Of a DNA stretch of 64,000 nt, positions 25,313 through 36,900 are shown in pieces. Position 1 is the stretch's first letter; each line of letters starts with the position of its first letter. Origin of the DNA: Streptomyces sp. S.PNR 29. GTDB taxonomy: Bacteria; Actinomycetota; Actinomycetes; Streptomycetales; Streptomycetaceae. The translations under genes and the position numbers were made by a program. The DNA lies in assembly GCF_030386795.1 (NCBI RefSeq), contig NZ_JANUQM010000003.1:744001-808000 (forward strand). Reading direction: 5' to 3'. Below the pieces are notes generated by a model. The model did no database searches and had not been told where the DNA came from. It saw only the letters and a list, made by a program, of their open reading frames with translations.

Positions 25313-28300
25313 TCACTGCGTGGTGGTGCTGGTGTTCCTGGCCATTTCCAGCAACGCGGCCACATCCATGGACTTGATCTCCTCGCTGCGGTCGGACGGC
25401 TTCGGCTTCGCCTCCGGTCCGTCGCCCGCCAGGGCGAGCAGCGTGTCCAGGAGGCCGTGCTCCCGCAGCCGGTCCAGCGGGATGGACATCAGGGTGCGCC
25501 GCACGGCCGCCTCCCGGTCGCCCTCGGGCGTCCCCGCCCCCTCCGCCGCGTCGTCCGGGCACAACCTGCCCACCAGCAGCGCCACCAGCGCACCCAGCGT
25601 CGGATAGTCGAAGACCAGGCTGACGGGCAGGCGCAGACCGGTCGCCGCGTTGAGCTGGTTGCGCAGCTCCACCGCGGTCAGCGAGGTGAAACCGAGGTCA
25701 CGGAAGGGCCGGTCCGTCTCGATCCCGTCGGGGGAGCCGTGCCCGAGCACCTCGGCGATCCGCTCGCGCACCAGCGCGTGCAGGGTCTCCTGCCGCTCGG
25801 CGGGCGTCATCTCCGCGAGCCTGCGCCGCAGCCGGCTGCCCGCGTCCTGGCTCCCGGCCTGCGCCGACCGTCGGCTCGGCACGCGGAACAGGCCGCGCAG
25901 CACCGGCGGCAGCGAGCCGGCGGCGGCCTGCGCGCGCAGCGCGGCGCCGTTCAGCCGTGCCGGGAAGAGCACCGGCTCGGCGCTGTGCCAGCCGAGGCCG
26001 AACAGCTCCAGGCCCTCCTCGGAGGGCAGCGCGGACACACCGCGCATGGGCGTGCCCGCCGAGGTCGCCTCGGTGAGACCGCCGCCCATGCCGCGCTCGG
26101 CCTCCCACAGCCCCCAGGCGAGCGACGTGGCCGCCAGCCCACGCCCGCGCCGGTGCCGGGCGAGCGCGTCGAGGAAGGTGTTGGCCGCCGCGTAGTTGCC
26201 CTGACCGGTGCCGCCGAGGGTGCCCGCGATCGAGGAGAACAGCACGAACGCGGACAGGTCCAGGCCCGCCGTCAGCTCGTGCAGATGTACCGCGGCGTCC
26301 ACCTTGGGCCGGAACACCCGGTCGATCAGCTCGGGAGTCAGCGCGGCCAGCAGCGCGTTCTCGGCGGTCCCCGCGCAGTGCACCACCGCGGTCAGCGGGT
26401 GCTCGGCGGGAATCCGGCCCAGCACCGCCGCCAGTGCCTCGCGGTCCGCCGCGTCGCACGCCACCAGGGTCGCTGTCGCCCCCAGCTCACCGAGCCGCGC
26501 GAGCAGTTCGTCCGCCCCGTCCGCGTCCGGGCCCCGCCGGCTGAGCAGCAGCAGGTGCCGTACGCCGTGCCGCTCGGCCAGCCGTGTGGCGACGAGTGCG
26601 CCGAGGCCACCGGTCGCCCCCGTCACCAGCACCGTGCCCGCCGGGTCGAGCGCGTCCAGTCCCGTGCCGGGCACGTCACCGGGGGTCTCGGCGACGGGTG
26701 TCCGGGCCAGCCGCGGCACCAGCCCGGCACCCCGCCGCAGGGCGATCTCGGCCTCCCGGGCCGCGACCGCGCCCGGCACCGCCCGCACGGACTCGGGGGC
26801 GCCGTCGAGGTCCAGCAGCACGAAACGACCGGGGTTCTCCGACTGGATCGAGCGCACCAGGCCCCACAGCGCGGCGGAGCCGAGCCCGGTCACCGGGTCC
26901 TCGGGCGAGGTGCCCACGGCGTGCGCGGTGGCCACCACCAGCGGCACCGTCGCGAGCCGTTCGTCGAGGTCCTCGGAGACCCACGCGCGTGCCGCCGCCA
27001 GCACCGCACCGGCACGTTCCCGGGCGAGCACGGCGTGCCCCCGGCCGTCCGGGTCACCCGCCGTCAGATCCAGGACCACGAACGCCGGCACGGGGCCGCC
27101 CGCGTCCAGTGACGCGGCCAGCGCGGCCAGGTCGGCATGGTGCTCGGCCCCGCTGCCGGGGCCCGCCCCCAGCGGTTCGCCGGCCAGGTCCGCACCCAGG
27201 ACGGCCCAGGGGGCGGCGTCGGGGGCGGGCAGCGGGACGGGCGTCCACTCCATGCTGAACAGCGAGGGATGGGTGGCGGGTCGCCCGGCGCCCGGATCCG
27301 TGACGTCGACCGGCCGCAGCAGCAGCGATCCGACCGTGACGACCGGCGCGCCGGTGCCGTCCACGGCGTGCAGGGCGACGGCGTTCTCGCCGGCGGGGGA
27401 GAGGGTCACGTGCAGCGTGGTGGCCCCGGTGGCGTGCACGGACACCGCGTTCCAGGCGAAGGGGCGCAGCGGCCCTCCGCCGGTGTCCAGCAGCTCGCCC
27501 AGGCCGACCGCGTGCAGTGCCGCGTCCAGCAGGGCGGGATGCAGAAGGTAGTCGCCCGCCGCCTCGTGCAGCTCCTGGGGGAGGCGGACCTCGGCGAAGA
27601 CCTCGCGGCCGCGGGACCAGGCCGCGCGCAGGCCGTGGAAGGCCGGTCCGTAGGCGAACGGGCCGTCCTCCAACTGCTCGTACAGCTCGCTCACGTCGAT
27701 GCGCTCGGCGCCGTGCGGCGGCCAGGCCGCGGGGGCGTCCTCGGGGCCGGGAGCGGCCGGGGCGAGCGCACCCGTGGCGTGCCGGATCCAGGAGCCGGCC
27801 GAGATCCCGTCGTCCGCCCGGGCGAAGAACCCGATCTCGCGGCGCCCGCTCTCGTCGGGGGCGCCCACCGTGAGCTGCAGGTCCACGCTGCCGGTCTCCG
27901 GAAGCGCGAGCGGCGCCTGCATGGTCAGTTCCTCGACGTGCGGGCACTCGACGAGGTCGCCCGCGGCCACCGCCAGCTCGACGAACGCGGTTCCCGGCAA
28001 CGGGATCGTGCCCATGACGCGGTGATCGGCCAGCCACGGATGGTCGCGCAGCGACAGGCGCCCGGTCAGAACCAGGCTGTCGGACTCGGCGGGCTCCACG
28101 GCGGCCCCGAGCAGCGGGTGCCCGGGGGAGCTGAGACCGGCGGCGGTCACGTCGCCGGAGCCGGAGGCCGGCGGGCGCAGCCAGTACCGCTGCCGCTGGA
28201 AGGCGTAGGTGGGCAGGTCCACGGGCCGCGCGCCGGTGCCCTCGAAGGCCTTCGCCCAGTCGACGGGCGCGCCCGCGACATACGCCTCGGCGAACGACGC

Positions 28301-30919
28301 CAGCAGCCGTCCGGCGCCTCCGTCGTCGCGGCGCACGGAGCCGGAGACGTGGGCCGCGACTCCCGCATCGTCGATGATCTCCTGCACGGCCATGACGACC
28401 ACGGGGTGCGGGCTGATCTCCAGCAGGATCCGGTGTCCCTCGTCGATCGTGGCGCGTACGGCGCCTTCGAAGGCGACGGTCTCCCGCATGTTCCGCAGCC
28501 AGTAGCCGGCGTCGAGCCCGGCGGTGTCCAGCTGCCCTCCGGTGACCGTGGAGTGAAACGCCACCGACGACGACCGCGGCTTCAACTCGGCCAGCTCCGC
28601 CAGCAGATCCTCGTTCAACGCGTCGACCTGCGCCGAGTGGGAGGCGTAGTCCACCGCGATACGACGGGCCCGCACCCCCGCCTCCTCGCACTCCGCCAGC
28701 AGCGCGTCCAGCGCCTCGACCTCACCGGACACCACCACCGAGGCCGGTCCGTTCACCGCCGCCACCCCGATCCGGCCCTCGAACCGGGCCAGACGCTCCT
28801 CCACCTCAGCCACCGGAAGCGCCACTGAACCCATCCCACCCCGGCCCGACAACTTCTCCCGCACCAGCCGCGAGCGCACCGCGACCACCCGCGCCCCGTC
28901 CTCCAACGACAACCCACCGGCCACACAGGCGGCGGCGACCTCACCCTGCGAGTGACCCACCACCGCCGCCGGCTCCACCCCGAACGACCGCCACACCGCA
29001 GCCAGCGACACCATCACCGCCCACAACACCGGCTGCACCACATCCACCCGCGCCCACAACGGGTCCTCGGCGTCGCGGAACACCACGTCCTTCAGCGACC
29101 AGTCCACGAACGGCGCCAGCGCCTGAGCGCACTCCTCCATGCGGGCCCGGAACACCGGCGAGGACTCCCACAGCTCCCGCCCCATACCGACCCACTGCGA
29201 CCCCTGACCGGGGAAGAGGAAGACGACACCGCAGTCGGCGGCCCGCCCGGTGACCACACCGGACGCCTGCGCGCCCTCCGCCACCGCACGCACCCCGGCC
29301 AGCAACTCCTCCCGGTCCGCGCCCAGCACCACCGCACGCTGCTCGAACGCCGACCGCGTCCCGACCAGCGACACCCCGACGTCCAGCGGCGACACGCCGG
29401 GATCCGGCGCGAGACGGTCCAGCAGCCGTGCCGCCTGCGCACGCAGCGCCGCCTCACCCCGACCGGAGAGCACCCAGGGCACCGAGCCGGCCGGCGCGGG
29501 AGCTTCCGCGGCGCCCTCCGGTGCGGGCTCCTCCTCCGGGGCCTGTTCGAGGATGATGTGCGCGTTGGTCCCGCTGACGCCGAAGGAGGACACGGCGGCC
29601 CGGCGAGGACGGCCGGTCCGGGGCCAGGGCCGGTTCTCGGTCAGCAGTTCCACCGCACCCGCCGACCAGTCCACGTGCGGCGTCGGCTCGTCCACGTGCA
29701 GCGTCTTCGGCATGACTCCGTGCCGCAGCGCCATCACCGTCTTGATCACGCCGCTGACTCCGGCCGCGTACTGGGTGTGGCCGATGTTCGACTTCACCGA
29801 GCCGAGCCACAGCGGCCGGCCCTCCGGGCGGTCCTGGCCGTACGTCGCCAGCAGCGCCCGGGCCTCGATCGGGTCACCGAGCTTCGTGCCGGTGCCGTGC
29901 GCCTCGACCAGGTCGACGTCATCGGTGGCGAGACCGGCGCTGTCGAGGGTGCGCAGGATGAGCCGGCGCTGCGCGGGGCCGCTGGGCGCGGTCAGGCCGT
30001 TGCTGGCCCCGTCCTGGTTGATCCCGCTCTCCCGGACCACGGCGAGCACCCTGCGTCCGGCGCGCAGCGCGTCGGAGAGCCGTTCCAGCACGAGGACGCC
30101 GACGCCCTCGCCCCAGCCGGTGCCGTCAGCCGAGGCCGCGAACGCCTTGCACCGGCCGTCGGAGGCCAGACCGCCCTGGCGGGAGAACTCGGGGAAGGCA
30201 CCCGGGGTCGCCAGCACCGACACACCACCGGCCAGCGCCAGCGATATCTCGTCCTTGCGCAGCGCCTGCACCGCCAGGTGCACGGAGACCAGCGAGGACG
30301 AACAGGCGGTGTCCACCGTCACCGCCGGGCCCTCCAGGCCCAGCAGATACGCCACCCGGCCCGAGAGCACGCTGCTGGACGTGCCGGTCAGCATGTAGCC
30401 GTCCAGGGCCTGCGGCGACGCGGCCAGCAGACCGGCGAAGTCCCCGCCCGTGCCGCCGTAGAACACCCCGGTGGCGCTGCCGCGCAGGGAACGCGGGTCG
30501 ATCCGGGACCGCTCAAGCGCCTCCCACGAGGTCTCAAGGAGCAGCCGTTGCTGAGGGTCGGTCGCGATCGCCTCACGCGGCGAGATCCCGAAGAAGTCCC
30601 CGTCGAAGTCGCCCGCGCCCTGAAGGAAGCCGCCCTCCAGCGTGGTGGAGGCACCGGACTCCTGGGCGTCGGAGCGGTACAGCACGTCCACGTCCCAGCC
30701 GCGGTCGGCGGGGAAGCCGGAGATCGCGTCGACCCCCTCCGAGACCATGTGCCACAGGTCCTCCGGTGTCTCGACCCCGCCCGGGAACCGGCAGGCCATG
30801 CCGACGATCGCGATCGGCTCGCGCGCCTTGTCCTCGACCTCACGCAGCCGGCGCTGCAGTCCGCGTGCCTCAGCGACGGCTCGCTTGAGGTAGTCGCGAT
30901 ACTTCTCCTCGTCGGACAT
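25313..30919 (-). CDS. olmA5: Oligomycin-type PKS OlmA5, single module KS-AT-DH-KR-ACP
   Basis: An 1868-residue single-module synthase. An AAGGAG site precedes ATG 30919. Domains by residue: coiled-coil docking 1-33, KS 34-460 (TACSSS), methylmalonyl AT about 566-870 (GHSQGE, YASHS), DH about 935-1210 ([20 protein letters not shown]), KR about 1290-1640 (GATGGLG, GNYAAAN), ACP about 1690-1770, C-terminal docking to 1868. It would add C11-C12 with the C12 methyl and set C13. Oligomycin keeps a hydroxyl at C13, yet the DH motifs look intact. The KR lacks both the LDD motif (B type) and the Trp (A type), so it may deliver the hydroxyl isomer that the DH cannot use. The ACP attachment site reads LGFTSL instead of the usual LGFDSL; the serine is present. 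It follows olmA4 by 45 bases and is surely cotranscribed with it. Confidence 0.88.
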   Translation of the reverse strand: MSDEEKYRDYLKRAVAEARGLQRRLREVEDKAREPIAIVGMACRFPGGVETPEDLWHMVSEGVDAISGFPADRGWDVDVLYRSDAQESGASTTLEGGFLQGAGDFDGDFFGISPREAIATDPQQRLLLETSWEALERSRIDPRSLRGSATGVFYGGTGGDFAGLLAASPQALDGYMLTGTSSSVLSGRVAYLLGLEGPAVTVDTACSSSLVSVHLAVQALRKDEISLALAGGVSVLATPGAFPEFSRQGGLASDGRCKAFAASADGTGWGEGVGVLVLERLSDALRAGRRVLAVVRESGINQDGASNGLTAPSGPAQRRLILRTLDSAGLATDDVDLVEAHGTGTKLGDPIEARALLATYGQDRPEGRPLWLGSVKSNIGHTQYAAGVSGVIKTVMALRHGVMPKTLHVDEPTPHVDWSAGAVELLTENRPWPRTGRPRRAAVSSFGVSGTNAHIILEQAPEEEPAPEGAAEAPAPAGSVPWVLSGRGEAALRAQAARLLDRLAPDPGVSPLDVGVSLVGTRSAFEQRAVVLGADREELLAGVRAVAEGAQASGVVTGRAADCGVVFLFPGQGSQWVGMGRELWESSPVFRARMEECAQALAPFVDWSLKDVVFRDAEDPLWARVDVVQPVLWAVMVSLAAVWRSFGVEPAAVVGHSQGEVAAACVAGGLSLEDGARVVAVRSRLVREKLSGRGGMGSVALPVAEVEERLARFEGRIGVAAVNGPASVVVSGEVEALDALLAECEEAGVRARRIAVDYASHSAQVDALNEDLLAELAELKPRSSSVAFHSTVTGGQLDTAGLDAGYWLRNMRETVAFEGAVRATIDEGHRILLEISPHPVVVMAVQEIIDDAGVAAHVSGSVRRDDGGAGRLLASFAEAYVAGAPVDWAKAFEGTGARPVDLPTYAFQRQRYWLRPPASGSGDVTAAGLSSPGHPLLGAAVEPAESDSLVLTGRLSLRDHPWLADHRVMGTIPLPGTAFVELAVAAGDLVECPHVEELTMQAPLALPETGSVDLQLTVGAPDESGRREIGFFARADDGISAGSWIRHATGALAPAAPGPEDAPAAWPPHGAERIDVSELYEQLEDGPFAYGPAFHGLRAAWSRGREVFAEVRLPQELHEAAGDYLLHPALLDAALHAVGLGELLDTGGGPLRPFAWNAVSVHATGATTLHVTLSPAGENAVALHAVDGTGAPVVTVGSLLLRPVDVTDPGAGRPATHPSLFSMEWTPVPLPAPDAAPWAVLGADLAGEPLGAGPGSGAEHHADLAALAASLDAGGPVPAFVVLDLTAGDPDGRGHAVLARERAGAVLAAARAWVSEDLDERLATVPLVVATAHAVGTSPEDPVTGLGSAALWGLVRSIQSENPGRFVLLDLDGAPESVRAVPGAVAAREAEIALRRGAGLVPRLARTPVAETPGDVPGTGLDALDPAGTVLVTGATGGLGALVATRLAERHGVRHLLLLSRRGPDADGADELLARLGELGATATLVACDAADREALAAVLGRIPAEHPLTAVVHCAGTAENALLAALTPELIDRVFRPKVDAAVHLHELTAGLDLSAFVLFSSIAGTLGGTGQGNYAAANTFLDALARHRRGRGLAATSLAWGLWEAERGMGGGLTEATSAGTPMRGVSALPSEEGLELFGLGWHSAEPVLFPARLNGAALRAQAAAGSLPPVLRGLFRVPSRRSAQAGSQDAGSRLRRRLAEMTPAERQETLHALVRERIAEVLGHGSPDGIETDRPFRDLGFTSLTAVELRNQLNAATGLRLPVSLVFDYPTLGALVALLVGRLCPDDAAEGAGTPEGDREAAVRRTLMSIPLDRLREHGLLDTLLALAGDGPEAKPKPSDRSEEIKSMDVAALLEMARNTSTTTQ

Positions 30920-30964
30920 TCGGTAGCAGCTCCTTGGTGATGTTCCCGGGACGATCGGCGCCGG

Positions 30965-33900
30965 TCAGAGACCGAAGCCCTGGTCGATCGCGTCGAAGAG
31001 GTCGTCGGTGGTGGCCGTGTCGAGGTCGTCGAGCCCGTTCCCGGCGGCCGGTTCGCTCTCCGGCGCGCTCCACTTGGACACCAGCCCGCGCAGCCGCCGC
31101 AGGACCCGCTCGTGGTCACCGTCGGCCGCCGCGATCTCGGCCAGCGCGGTCTCCAGCGCGTCCACCTCCATCAGCGCCGCCTCGACACCCGACAGCCCGG
31201 CCGGCGCGAGCTCCGTCAGCAACTCCCCGGCGAGCGCCGCCGGTGTCGGATGCTCGAAGACGAGCGTGGCCGGCAGCCGCAGCCCGGTGGCCGCCCCGAG
31301 CCGGTTGCGGAACTCCACGGCGGTCAGCGAGTCGAAGCCCAGATCCTTGAAGGACTGCTCCGCCGTGACGGCCTCGGCCGACCCATGGCCCAGCACGGTG
31401 GCCGCGTTCGACCGGACCAGGTCCAGCAGCCTGCGCCGCTGCTCCGCGGGCGGCAGCCCGGCCAGCCGGGTCCGCAGCTCGGAGCCGTCCCCACCGGACC
31501 GCACCACCCGCCGGGCGGTGCCCTGCGCCAGCCCCCGGAACAGGTGCGGCACGCTGTCCGCCCCGCCGCGCAGGGCCGCCGCGGTCAGCCGGGTGACCAC
31601 CTGAAGCGGTACGTCCGCCCCGACGGCCAGGTCGAACAGGGCCAGCCCCTCCTCGTCGTCCAGCGGCCGCATGCCCGCCCGCTCCATGCGCTGGACGTCG
31701 TCGTCGTCGAGGTGGCCGGTCATGCCGCTGCGCTGGGCCCAGAAGCCCCACGCGAGGGAGGTGGCGGGGAGGCCGTGGGCGCGGCGGTGGTGGGCGAGGG
31801 CGTCGAGGTAGGTGTTGGCGGCGGCGTAGTTGGCCTGGCCCGCGGTGCCGAGCTGCCCGGCCGCCGATGAGTAGAGGACGAAGGTGGTGACGGGGTGGTC
31901 GAGGGTGAGGCGGTGCAGCAGGGTCGCGGCGTCCACCTTGGGACGCAGCACGGTGTGGAGCTGGGCGTCGGTGAGGTTGGCGGTGGTGGCGTCGTCGAGG
32001 GTGCCCGCGGTGTGGATGACGGTGGTGAGGGGGTGCTCGGAGGGGATGGTGGCGAGCAGGCTCTCCAACTCGGTGGGATCGCCGGTGTCGCAGGCGGCGA
32101 CGGTGACGTCGGCGCCGGCGGCGCTGAGTTCGTCGCGGAGTTCCCGGGCGCCGGGGGCGTCGGGGCCGCGCCTGCTGGTCAGGACGAGGCGGCTGACATG
32201 GTGGTGATGGACGAGGTGGCGGGCGAGCAGGGCACCGAGGGTGCCGGTGCCGCCGGTGATCAGGGCGGTGCCGTCCGGATCGATCCCGCGCGGCACGGTG
32301 AGCACGGCCTTGCCGACCAGCTTGGCCTGGCTCAGGTCCCGCATCGCCTCACGCGCCCGGCGCAGGTCGTAGACGGTGACCGGAGGCCGGCGCAGGGCCC
32401 CTTCGCGGTACAGGGCCATCACCTCGACCAGCATCTCCTGGATCCGGTCCGGCCCGGCCTCCAGCAGGTCGTACGCCTGGTAGCGCACGCCCGGATGATC
32501 CGCGGCGACCTGCTCCGGGTCACGCTTGTCGGTCTTGCCCATCTCCAGGAACCGGCCGCCCCGCGGCAGCAGCCGCAGCCCGGCCTCGACGAACTCACCG
32601 GCCAGGCAGTCCAGGACGACGTCCATGCCGCGGCCGCCGCTCGACTCCAGGAACGCCTGCTCGAACTCCAGGGTCCGCGAGTTGGCGATGTGCTTGTCGT
32701 CGAGCCCGTACTCCCGCAGCGTCCCCCACTTCCCGGGACTGGCGGTGCCGTAGACCTCCGCCCCCAGATGGCGGGCCAGCTGCACGGCCGCGACACCGAC
32801 GCCGCCCGCCGCCGCGTGCACCAGCACCGATTCGCCGGGCTGAACGCCGCCCAGGTCCACCAGGCCGTAGTACGCGGTGAGATGGGTGATGGGGACCGTC
32901 GCCCCCTGCTCGAAGGACCAGTCGTCCGGCATCGGCGTCAGGAACCGGTGGTCGCACACCGCGACCGGGCCGAAGGAGTCGGAGCACAGGCCCAGCACCC
33001 GGTCGCCCACGGCCACGTTGGTCACGTCGGCCCCGACCTCCAGGACCGTGCCGGCCACGTCGCCGCCGATGCCGTTCTGCCCCTCGACCATGCCGAGGGC
33101 GACGATGACGTCCCGGAAGTTCAGCCCGACCGCGTGCACGGCGATCCGGACCTGCCCCGGCCCCAGCGGGTCCAGGACCTCGGGGCAGGGCACCAGCGCC
33201 ACGTTCTCGATCGTGCCGCGGCCGGTGCTCTCCAGCCGCCACGGCACCGGCCCGGGCGGCGGCAGCAGCGCCGGATGCGAACCGGCCCGCGCCAGCCGCG
33301 GCGCCCTGACCGTGCCGCCGCGGACCGCGACCCGGGGCTCGGCACACCGCAGCGCGGCCCCGAACGCCTCCCGGGACTCGTCGTGCCCGTCCAGGTCGAC
33401 CAGCGCCAGGCGCCCCGGGTTCTCGGTCTGCGCCGAGGTCACCAGACCCCAGCTCGCCGAGTTTCCGAGGTCGGTGACGTCCTCGTCGTCGCCCGCGGCG
33501 ACCGCGCCGGAGGTCACGAGCACCAGCGTCGAGTCCGCGAACCGGTCGTCGGCGAGCCAGGCACGCAGCCACCGGAGCGTCTCCTGCGCCGCCGCGTGCG
33601 CCGCCGCCGCGGGATCGTCCGCCGCAGCGGGCGCCAGGCAGCGGACCACGGTGTCCGGGACGGGGCCGCGGGCGGCCAGTTCGTCCAGGCCGGACACCAC
33701 CACCGCGCCCGCGTCCGCACCGGCCAGCCCGAACGGGTCGTCACCGACGATCGCGTACGACCCGTCCGGCTCGCCGTCCTCGGCCTCGGCGGGCACGACG
33801 GCCCAGTCAAGATGGAGCAGCGCCTCTTCCAGCGCCGCGTTCGCCGGCCGGCCCAGGTCGGCGGGCCGGGTCACCAGCGACCGCACCGACACCACCGGCT

Positions 33901-36900
33901 CCCCGGCCTCGTCGGTGAGCAGCACCGACAGCTGCTCACCGGACGGGGTCAGCCGCACCCGCGCCGTCGTCGCCCCGGTCGCGTACAGATGCACCCCGGT
34001 CCAGGAGAACGGCAGCCGCACCCCCGTCTCCGCATCCGCGGCGAACGCCATGGCGTGCAGCGCGGCGTCCAGCAGCGCGGGATGGACGCCGTAACGCGCC
34101 GCCTCCTCCCGCTCGGACTCCGGCAGCCGGATCTCGGCGAACAACTCCTCACCGCGCCGCCACACCGCGTGCAGGCCCCGGAAGGCCGGACCGTAGTGGT
34201 AACCCCCCTCGGCGAGCTGCTCGTAGACGCCCTCCGCCGCCACCGGTTCCGCCCCGGCCGGCGGCCAGGCCGTGTCCGGCGAGGGTTCCCCGGCCGTCTC
34301 CCGGCTCAGGGCACCGGACGCGTGCAGCACCCAGCCGCCCTCCCCGGTACGGGAGTGCACGGTGACCGTGCAGCGGCCCGAGTCGCCGTCCGGTGTGGCC
34401 CGGACCTGCACCGTCACCTCGTCCTTGGCGCCGTCGGCCAGCAGCAGCGGCGCGTGCAGGGTGAGTTCCTCCAGATGCGGCAGGCCCAGCTGGTCGCCCG
34501 CCCGGATCGCCAGGTCCACGAAGGCGGTGCCCGGCAGCAGGGCCGTGCCCGAGACGGCGTGGTCGAGCAGCCAGGGATGACTGCGCCCGGAGAGCCGGCC
34601 GGTGAGCAGCACGCCCTCGCCGCCCGCCAGCGCCACGGCCGCGCCCAGCAGCGGATGGTCCGCCGCCTGAAGCCCCGTCGCCGTCAGATCGCCCGTGCCG
34701 CGGCGGGACTCCAGCCAGAACCGGCGGCGCTGGAAGGCATAGGTGGGCAGATCCACCGGCGGCCGGGAGCCGGGTGCGGTGAGCACCGGCGACCAGTCGA
34801 CCTCGACGCCCAGCACATCCAGTTCGGCCACCGAGGTGCGCCAGCGCCGTGCGCCGCCGTCGTCCCTGCGCAGCGAACCCACCGCCACCGCGGTTCGTCC
34901 CGCCGCGTCGATGGTGTCCTGCACCGAGGGCACCAGCACCGGATGCGGACTGATCTCCGCGAAGACCGTGCAGCCCTGGTCGAGCGCCGCGCGCGTCGCC
35001 GCCTCGAACTCCACGGTGTGCCGCAGATTGCGGTACCAGTACCCGGCGTCCAGCTCCGCGGTGTCCAAGAGGGCACCGGTGAGGGTCGAGAAGAACGGCA
35101 CGGTCGTCGAGCGCGGCCTGATCCCCTCCAGCGCGGCGGCCAGATCGGCCTCGATCGCCTCCACCTGAGCGGTGTGCGAGGCGTAGTCCACCGGGATGCG
35201 CCGGGCCCGTACGCCGTCGCCGTCGCACCGGGCGAGCAGCTCGTCCAGCGCGTCCGGCTCGCCCGCCACCACGGTGCTGGACGGCCCGTTCACGGAGGCC
35301 ACCGAAATCCGCCCCGGCCAGCCGGCGATCAGCTCCCGCGCCGCCGCAGCGGGCAGCGCCAGCGACACCATGCCGCCCCGCCCGGCCAGCGTCGACCCGA
35401 TCGCCTTGGCCCGCAGCGCGACGACCCGGGCACCGTCGTCGAGACCCAGGGCCCCACAGACACAGGCGGCGGCGATCTCGCCCTGCGAGTGGCCGATCAC
35501 GGCCTCCGGTTCGACGCCGTACGCCCGCCACAGCGCGGCCAGCGACACCATCACCGCCCACAGCGCCGGCTGCACCACGTCCACCCGGTCCCACGGCGGC
35601 GTGCCCGGCTCCTGCCGCAGCACGGCGAGCAGCGACCAGTCGACGTACGGGCTCAGCGCCCGCTCGCACTCCAGCATCCGGTCCCGGAAGACGGGCTCGG
35701 AGTCCAGCAGCTCGGCCGCCATGCCCGCCCACTGCGCTCCCTGGCCCGGGAAGACGAAGACGACACGGCTCTCACCGAGCACCGAACCCGTCACCACGCC
35801 CGGCGGCAGCGCCCCGTCCGGCTCCTCGGCCAGGCGCGCCAGCCCGGCCGCACCCGCCAGCAGCTCCTCCCGGTCGCCGCCCAGCACCACCGCGCGGTGG
35901 GACAGCCGGGCCCTGCCCGACAGGGCGACGGCGACGTCCGCCGGGGCCAGCCCCGGGCGCTCCGTGACATGGGCGACGAGGCGTTCGGCCTGGGCGTACA
36001 GCGCGGACCGGCTGTGCGCGGAGACCACCCACGGCAGCACCCCGCCCGGGACCGGCCCGGAAGGCTCCGCCGGCTCCTCGGCCGGCGGCTGTTCGAGGAT
36101 GACGTGGGCGTTGGTGCCGCTGATCCCGAAGGAGGACACCCCGGCCCGGCGCGGACGGCCCGTGTCCGGCCACGGCTGCTGCTCGGCGAGCAGTTCCACC
36201 GTGCCCGGGGACCAGTCGACCTCGGGTGTCGGCTGGTCCACGTGCAGGGTCCTGGGCAGCACCCCGTGGCGCATCGCCATGACCATCTTGATGATGCCCG
36301 CGGCACCGGCCGCCGCCTGCGTGTGCCCCATGTTGGACTTGACCGAGCCCAGCCACAGCGGCTGTTCGGCGGTCCGCGCCCGGCCGTAGGTCGCCAGCAG
36401 CGCCTGCGCCTCGATCGGGTCGCCCAGGGTCGTGCCGGTACCGTGCGCCTCCACCGCGTCGACGTCCGCGAAGCCGAGCCGCGCGGCGGACAGCGCCTGC
36501 TCGATGACCCGCTGCTGGGCGGGGCCGTTGGGTGCGGTCAGGCCGTTGGACGCGCCGTCCTGGTTGACCGCGCTGCCGCGCACCACGGCCAGCACCGGAT
36601 GGCCGTTGCGGCGGGCGTCCGACAGCCTCTCGACCAGCAGCAGACCGGCGCCCTCGCCCCAGCCCGTGCCGTCCGCGCCCGCCGCGAAGGACCGGCAGCG
36701 GCCGTCGGGGGACAGCCCGCCCTGCCGGGACAGCTCCACGAACACGCCCGGGGTGGACATGACGGTCACACCGCCGGCCAGCGCCAGGTCGCACTCCCCG
36801 CTGCGCAGCGCCTGCACCGCCAGATGCAGGGCCACCAGGGAGGAGGAGCACGCCGTGTCGAGGGTGACCGCGGGCCCTTCCAGACCCAGCGTGAACGCGA

